Shown here: in pieces, positions 7,601 to 11,215 of the stretch
Position numbering within the stretch: position 1 is the stretch's first letter
Layout: every line of letters starts with the position of its first letter
From: Kiritimatiellia bacterium
GTDB lineage: Bacteria > Verrucomicrobiota > Kiritimatiellia > RFP12 > UBA1067
NCBI GenBank assembly: GCA_024405255.1
Contig: JAKSOY010000145.1
Span: 1 to 11,215, forward strand
Direction: 5' to 3'
Length of the DNA: 11,215 nucleotides
Position numbers and translations under genes: made by a program
The notes under the pieces: model-generated
Databases searched by the model: none
Told to the model about the DNA's origin: nothing
What the model saw: the letters and a program-made list of their open reading frames with translations, nothing else

Positions 7601-10600
7601 GACGAGTTCGCGTTGCCTGCTCAACCAGCAGTCGAACCTCCTCTACTTCCATGACATCGACGGCATCAAGATGGGAGCGCCGCCTTCGGGGCCTTGCCGC
7701 GTTGTCATCGGCGTGGACGGTTTTGCGTCCGTGATGCGCGAAGGCGCAAGTCCTGAGTCCTACCGCGTCCGCAATACCTTCGGCGGCGCCGACCGTACGC
7801 TCTATGTGTTCGCGGCGAAGGGTGGGCTCTACCCGAGTTCTTACACGCTCCATCGTCTTCGCATCGCCACGGCGGGGACGCTCGTACGCGACTTCGTGCC
7901 GTGCCGCAATCCCGAAGGTGAGGCCGGTCTGTGGGATTTCGTCGAAGGGAAGTTCTTCGGCAATCAGGGGCGGGGGCGTTTCGCTGCGGCCGACGAGACT
8001 GCGGCGCGGCTCAACTATGCGGCGTCGAACGGCAAGCAGAAGGTGAAGCTTGACTATGCGATGGACGAGAACACGACGATGGAATTCCATTTCGGCCATC
8101 CCGTCTATGTGAATGCCACGGCGTTCTTCGGCCTTAACTGGAATGGTTATTGCTGGCTGTTCAACCAGCAGAGTAACATCTTCTACTTCCATGGAAATTC
8201 CGACAAGTTTACGTCGATGGGCTTGCCGGAAGCGTCGGCCCGCTATACCTTCACATTGGGGGATGACGATATCGCCATCCTTAAAAAGGAGAATTCGAGT
8301 TTGGTCAATTCCCTGCAGACGTCACGGTCGATCACCAATTCGAAGTCCGATCCCTATCTGACGGTTTTCGCCTGCAATACCGATGGGCATGCGGCGTCCT
8401 ACCGTTTCTACTCGATGGATCTCGGGAAGGCCGAGGGCGAACCGCGCACGGTCACGCCGCAGCGCCAGTTGCGTCCGTATCGCGATGAAAACGGCCGCGT
8501 GGGCCTGCGTGACGAACTGTCCGGCACATTCTATCCGGGCGTGGGTACGGAAGGGTTGACATACGGTTACGCCTACAACGAGACGGCAAACGGCATCGAG
8601 GTCTACGACGGTCTCGTCGAGACCGAGGACGCCTTTGCGGCGCAGAATGTCGTCAAGCGCGGTCGCGGCCGGATCAATATGGGCGCGGTGACTGAATTCA
8701 CGTCGCTCAACGTGGCGGAGGGATTGCTCGATCTCACCGACGGGGTGGCGCGTACTCTGCAGGTGGCGGGCACGTTCACGCTCGCGGGTGGTACGACGCT
8801 CGTCTTCGACGTGCTGCCGGGTGGCGCGGATGACATCGACCCCATGAGGATCGACCTGTCGGGCGCGAGCGAGGAGAACCCCGTGCGCATCAACCTCATC
8901 CAGCAGGGTGCGGGCGCGTTCAGCGCCTCCGGCCGCCTCGCGCTCGTCGCACGCGGCCTCGTGGCGGGCGACGAGGCGAAGTTCCGCGTGGAGGGTCTCC
9001 CCGCGACGCTTACGGTGGAAGATGGCGCACTCATCGCTACTCTGCCGCCGAATATCCCCTACACGGCCATTTGGACGGGTCAGGGCGATCGTACGAACCT
9101 CGCCGATCCGGCGAACTGGAACTGTCTCAACTTCGCGGGCCAGACGCTCGAGGGCGTGATTCCGACGGGTGATTCCGCCATTGTGGTGGGGGCGAACACC
9201 ACCTTCGCGTGGCCGAGGGGACAGTCCCTCGCGCGGCGCGACATCATCTTCGAGAACGTGGTGACGCTGGCGGACGATTGCGACTGGCGCGGGATGGACG
9301 TGCCGATCGACTTCACGGTGGCATTGAACGGCCACAAGCTCTATCTCTCCGCCTTCAACGGCACAGGTGCGATCATGGACGGCAATGGCTATGTGCCCGT
9401 CGAGTACATCGAGTCGAGCGGAACACAGTACATCAACACCGGCTATACGTTCCAGGAGTCCGACATCGTCGACACGGTCATGTATGCGTATCGGACGCAG
9501 CCGAATGGTCAGTCCTTCGCCTTCGGTGCGGACTACAAGGACGATGCCACGAAGATCATCTACCTGGGCGTCAAATACGGCACGGAGGGCAAGTTCCGCT
9601 ACAAACGTAACAGCACCTCGGCGGCCAGTACGACGGCGGCATTCTATGGACAGCCGATCCGGGTCCATTGCGAAGGGCGCAATATGAACTGGAAACCGGT
9701 GGACGATGAAAACTGGTACGAGACGCTGACGACGAGCGGACTTTCCGGAAATTGCCCGTGTCCGTTCTACATTTTCGCCAACAACAAGAACAACGCGTCG
9801 ATTGAAGGCCGGTCGGCCATCCGCGTCTATTCCTTCAAGATCTCTTCGTCCAATGGTACGCTTCGGCGCGACTACGTGCCGATGCGAGAAGTGGTAACGG
9901 GTGCGCTTGGACTTTGGGATCGGGTGGAAGGCAAGTTCTATCCGAACAACGGTACCGGCACGTTCATTTCGGGACGGATCCTGGCGGAGACGCTCACATG
10001 CGGCGAGGTACACCTTGACGTGCCGGCGGGTGCGACGGTCGCGAACACGTCGGTCAAGCTTCAGGGTGCGCTGAAGCTTGTCAAGGACGGCGAGGGTACG
10101 TTCAGCGCCGAGTGTAACGACCAGGCCTATGCGGGCGGCACGGTGGTGGCGGCCGGTACGGCCACGACGCCGCTGAGCGGATCGCAAGCGAGTACCTATG
10201 CGGCCAAGTACTTCCAGTGGGGGTATGCGGGGGCCACGATTACGGTCGAAGAGGGGGCTACTTTCGACACGAAGGGCAACTACGACTACACCAACTATCC
10301 GTTCGAGCTCGCGGGCGGCACGCTCGCGAATACGGGATGTTCCATGAGCAAGTCGCTGGCCGACGGTTGGGGCGGCAACGGTGCGCTCCGACTGACGACG
10401 AACGCAACGTATCGGGTGGCCTATGATACGCGTCATACGCAGGGCGTGTTGGATCTCGGCGGGTACACGCTGACGATGCCGATTGCCGTCTCGCGGTACT
10501 TCATTCTCGACGGTACCAGCGTTTTCGCGAATGGCCATGTAGACATCACGAGCGGCGGCTGGTTGACGGTGATGTCCGGCGAAAAGGACATGCGCACGGT

Positions 10601-11042
10601 TGACTTTACGCTCAGCTGTGCGTTGTCGGTTCAGACGAACATGTACGTGCATAATTTGACGATGCTCTTCGAGGGCAATTACGCGATGGGCAGCGGCCAG
10701 GTGTTCATCGGCGGTGTCTTCACGCCGTCGCCCACGAAGAACTATTCGCGCAACTTCGTGTTGCAGAACAAAGCGACGTTGAACCTTGAAGGACAGTCCG
10801 TGCCGTGGTCGCAGAAGAGCGCGTTGTCGAACTGCACGCCGGTGACGTTCGCCGAAAGTGCCGCAATCGGCATCCGGGTGGGTGCGCGCAGGCTTCACAA
10901 CCGCGAACAGCTCGTCGCATGGCCGGCGGGTGAGGGCCCGGGCGCCACCTTCACGCTGGTCGACAATTCGCGCTTCCGTTTGGTCGTCGAGACCGACGGC
11001 GTCTATTGCGACTCGAACGGCACGATCGTCTTCCTCCGGTGA
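4695..11042 (+). CDS. Giant secreted/surface protein: six concanavalin/LamG-like modules separated by beta-helix-like linkers
   Basis: This is a 2115-residue protein. The signal peptide is WEKFKN plus a hydrophobic core, with probable cleavage at ATFA/VTE (residue 26). Six modules of ~180-200 residues open with variants of GYxxLEYIxSxGTQYIDTG and close with DFVPxRxxxGExGLWDxVxGxFxxN. They lie at ~29-226, 228-416, 580-775, 918-1098, 1100-1291 and 1563-1760. Linkers at 417-579, 776-917 and 1292-1454 repeat Gly/Thr/Ala-rich beta strands (LTGGATLAFDV, LAGGTLAFS, LAGGTTLVFDV). Residues 1456-1475 carry a WTGQGDRTNLADPANW segment. The C-terminus (1761-2115) looks like a parallel beta-helix, including LKLVKDGEGTF…AYAGGTVVAAGT near 1793-1822, similar to autotransporter passenger repeats. 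I see no beta-barrel, LPxTG, PEP-CTERM or obvious type IX sorting tail, so anchoring is unknown. Glycan binding or adhesion is inferred from the module type and the operon partners. Thr codons are dominated by ACG. Confidence 0.85.
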   Translation: MNTLWEKFKNVVFAVAAFAGVGATFAVTEPPEGYKRLEWIRSTGAQYIDTGYVHKESDIVDAVWEAPYHQPNVYSIAFGASKGDDKSNLYYVGLAFQNDGKYRYKRHGTSVANTDEAFYDQPIRVHCDGLNMSWKPVADATWRETMTVGGSSGDGVCTMYIFAHNSNNLVDVRGAMKLFSFTITSAVGPVVRDYVPVRRLSDGEVGLWERVEGRFFGNCGASRFYGSDEEAVLLNYVESSASQYVDTGITLTDASRIEASFRPLAVTGWGVFFGAVAADRSSDGVLLRYYGSTDQLTAWFCCASSVNGPTGMQGREVELTLERNNLTINGETTTFETTGYPFAGSAYVFAGNNNNAAWRNQAMRLYDFKISEVQETAATLVGDFIPYRTAEGDVGLLNRVDGSFHGNKGNNYLTYGLAFTMDGTTKRLVDGSLTVSDLEGVTALVKATVNSVSLDTPTLGVPLTLQEGRLVVPQTTAGTALTLTGGATLAFDVADGGNGSLTASAVTLANATAETPVKIEIRRHGLASLAAKRVLIGGGTLAAGDLVKFALTEEGPYSLAIQDGNLVLVPNAAPVAEAPLPAGYMRLAYVESTGSQWIDTGFTHGPDTVVDLKMAFTRMPAARAWFGYYGGRTGSRSADQLSGFIFNDNIVPAHWAAMGEKGFTTDLPVEVDQPFLAHLENGGPSSIDGKVLDTGTSTACTYSDYIFAINQSGTASFPSQMRLYSCTIATKTANGLRLERDFVPALRESDNEIGLYDRVGNRFYGRGAGIPLLGGYAPMLTGIDFAKNSADREIVNGVVLTGTLTLAAGSLEVAEAATQEIRCGALALAGGTLAFSTLGPGTPEIKVAGAATVTGAVTVTVPPVLGPGTYSLVSAASFSLAGGTVTLAAESATGADGATRTLETTETGLTLVVGERTLPAGYTQLEGLTSSGTQWINTETETWELSSIDLTLSNNLYLHQTTFFGQDAWTSSRCLLNQQSNLLYFHDIDGIKMGAPPSGPCRVVIGVDGFASVMREGASPESYRVRNTFGGADRTLYVFAAKGGLYPSSYTLHRLRIATAGTLVRDFVPCRNPEGEAGLWDFVEGKFFGNQGRGRFAAADETAARLNYAASNGKQKVKLDYAMDENTTMEFHFGHPVYVNATAFFGLNWNGYCWLFNQQSNIFYFHGNSDKFTSMGLPEASARYTFTLGDDDIAILKKENSSLVNSLQTSRSITNSKSDPYLTVFACNTDGHAASYRFYSMDLGKAEGEPRTVTPQRQLRPYRDENGRVGLRDELSGTFYPGVGTEGLTYGYAYNETANGIEVYDGLVETEDAFAAQNVVKRGRGRINMGAVTEFTSLNVAEGLLDLTDGVARTLQVAGTFTLAGGTTLVFDVLPGGADDIDPMRIDLSGASEENPVRINLIQQGAGAFSASGRLALVARGLVAGDEAKFRVEGLPATLTVEDGALIATLPPNIPYTAIWTGQGDRTNLADPANWNCLNFAGQTLEGVIPTGDSAIVVGANTTFAWPRGQSLARRDIIFENVVTLADDCDWRGMDVPIDFTVALNGHKLYLSAFNGTGAIMDGNGYVPVEYIESSGTQYINTGYTFQESDIVDTVMYAYRTQPNGQSFAFGADYKDDATKIIYLGVKYGTEGKFRYKRNSTSAASTTAAFYGQPIRVHCEGRNMNWKPVDDENWYETLTTSGLSGNCPCPFYIFANNKNNASIEGRSAIRVYSFKISSSNGTLRRDYVPMREVVTGALGLWDRVEGKFYPNNGTGTFISGRILAETLTCGEVHLDVPAGATVANTSVKLQGALKLVKDGEGTFSAECNDQAYAGGTVVAAGTATTPLSGSQASTYAAKYFQWGYAGATITVEEGATFDTKGNYDYTNYPFELAGGTLANTGCSMSKSLADGWGGNGALRLTTNATYRVAYDTRHTQGVLDLGGYTLTMPIAVSRYFILDGTSVFANGHVDITSGGWLTVMSGEKDMRTVDFTLSCALSVQTNMYVHNLTMLFEGNYAMGSGQVFIGGVFTPSPTKNYSRNFVLQNKATLNLEGQSVPWSQKSALSNCTPVTFAESAAIGIRVGARRLHNREQLVAWPAGEGPGATFTLVDNSRFRLVVETDGVYCDSNGTIVFLR
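4779..5372 (+). repeat. Lectin-like module 1 of the giant protein
   Basis: Residues 29-226. It opens GYKRLEWIRSTGAQYIDTGY and closes RDYVPVRRLSDGEVGLWERV. It is most like module 6, sharing QPIRVHC[DE]GxNMxWKPV at residue 121 here and 1653 there. Confidence 0.75.
5376..5942 (+). repeat. Lectin-like module 2 of the giant protein
   Basis: Residues 228-416, directly after module 1 without a linker. It opens LLNYVESSASQYVDTGITL and closes GDFIPYRTAEGDVGLLNRV. It is a more diverged copy, with an Asn-rich turn (AGNNNNAAW). Confidence 0.7.
6432..7019 (+). repeat. Lectin-like module 3 of the giant protein
   Basis: Residues 580-775, opening LPAGYMRLAYVESTGSQWID and closing DFVPALRESDNEIGLYDRVG. It is flanked on both sides by beta-rich linkers. 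Confidence 0.72.
7446..7988 (+). repeat. Lectin-like module 4 of the giant protein
   Basis: Residues 918-1098, opening LPAGYTQLEGLTSSGTQWIN and closing DFVPCRNPEGEAGLWDFVEG. It shares the signature FFG…C…NQQSNxxYFH with module 5 (NQQSN at 977-981). Confidence 0.72.
7992..8567 (+). repeat. Lectin-like module 5 of the giant protein
   Basis: Residues 1100-1291, in direct tandem with module 4. The opening is degenerate (LNYAASNGKQKVKLDY), but NQQSNIFYFH (from 1157) and the closing LRPYRDENGRVGLRDELSG keep the pattern. Confidence 0.68.
9381..9974 (+). repeat. Lectin-like module 6 of the giant protein
   Basis: Residues 1563-1760, opening YVPVEYIESSGTQYINTGY and closing RDYVPMREVVTGALGLWDRV. It resembles module 1 along its whole length and sits between two halves of a beta-rich region. 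Confidence 0.75.
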
Positions 11043-11045
11043 TGA

Positions 11046-11215
11046 AATGAAGGGTTTTTAATCCGAACGGCTTGTTCGAAATGCCGTGCAGATTACGTCC
11101 CCGGCAATGCGACTAAACGTGCGATCGAGAAGCTGATTAATCTCTGCCTCATCTATTACCGCGAAAACGAGTATTGCATTTTCAATCCATTTTTGATCGA
11201 GTGGCTCAAACGGTA
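11046..11215 (+). pseudogene. 5'-truncated remnant resembling the C-terminus of an AAA+ ATPase (runs off the window)
   Basis: The frame from 11046 to the window end is open but has no usable start codon. Earlier ATG or GTG codons (11047, 11081, 11086) are in other frames and stop soon. From about 11088 it reads ADYVPGNATKRAIEKLINLC and later YCIFNPFLIEWLKR. That is a helix, a turn/strand and a 'NP-F-x-EWL' tail, as at the C-terminal winged helix of archaeal-type AAA+ ATPases. Codon choice and GC are lower than in the giant gene next to it. It is most simply the 3' end of a gene whose front was lost by deletion or rearrangement. Alternatively it is noise in a non-coding stretch, which the coherent protein-like text makes less likely. 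The stop lies beyond the window. Confidence 0.5.

Noticed and set aside
5199..10898. Two more long minus-strand open frames (997 and 858 codons) opposite the giant gene
   Set aside because: They have the same Arg/His-rich shadow character. They arise from the ACG/GGC/GCG codon usage of the giant gene, whose modular repeats prove its own frame is coding.
11047..11061. ATG AAG GGT TTT TAA with a G GGT TTT slippery heptamer whose -1 shift would enter the ATPase-like frame
   Set aside because: It fits the heptamer pattern, but the zero-frame peptide is only four codons, there is no convincing ribosome site and no downstream stem or pseudoknot is evident. Coincidence is more likely than programmed frameshifting.
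11064..11078. CGAAC-ggctt-GTTCG hairpin after the giant gene as a terminator
   Set aside because: The stem is only 5 bp and no T-tract follows. The TTTTT at 11055-11059 lies before the stem, not after it.
1..11215. CRISPR arrays, tRNA/rRNA genes, insertion sequences
   Set aside because: No regularly spaced repeats, no cloverleaf-like segments, and no transposase or terminal inverted repeats were recognised in the window.

Overview
The window looks like a chromosomal accessory region of a fairly high-GC, Gram-negative-type bacterium. The best guess is the Verrucomicrobiota/Kiritimatiellota/Lentisphaerota group from a gut or similar carbohydrate-rich habitat. This rests on overall flavour: very large secreted proteins with 'GYxxLEYIxSxGTQYIDTG' concanavalin/LamG-like modules, 'WTGxGDxxxxxDPANW' beta-rich segments and an exported SGNH esterase. 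There is no rRNA or housekeeping gene to confirm it. All complete genes are on the + strand and nearly all carry signal peptides.

Region A (1-1860) is a translationally coupled cassette. It holds the C-terminal part of a larger protein that enters from the left and ends in a zincin metalloprotease domain (HELGH...D plus a Met-turn-like LLMFGG). Next is an exported 281-residue helical protein of unknown function (ATGA overlap), then a 36-codon mini-ORF (second ATGA overlap) containing a strong hairpin. GC content falls sharply inside the first gene, from about 67% in bases 1-120 to roughly 35-45% after about 220, and recovers within the second gene. A conserved stalk with an exchanged C-terminal effector-like module is one explanation.

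Region B (1936-11042) starts at a near-ideal sigma70 promoter (TTGAAC, 17 bp, extended -10 TGGTATAAT). It reads through three closely spaced genes for exported proteins: a small SGNH/GDSL hydrolase (218 aa), a two-domain protein with a beta N-terminus and a helical, six-hairpin-glycosidase-like C-terminus (655 aa), and a giant surface or secreted protein (2115 aa). The giant has six concanavalin/LamG-like modules separated by beta-helix-like linkers. Together they suggest polysaccharide work outside the cytoplasm: deacylation, chain cleavage and binding. The substrate cannot be read from the sequence.

Region C (11043-11215) has no terminator I can recognise. It ends in an open frame that reads like the extreme C-terminus of an AAA+ ATPase (winged-helix/'NPFLIEWLKR' tail) but has no start codon, so it is most likely a 5'-truncated gene remnant.

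The most unusual points are the composition break in the metalloprotease gene, the modular architecture of the 2115-residue protein (including one module apparently inserted in a beta-helix), the SGNH/six-hairpin/lectin-like operon, and the decapitated ATPase fragment.
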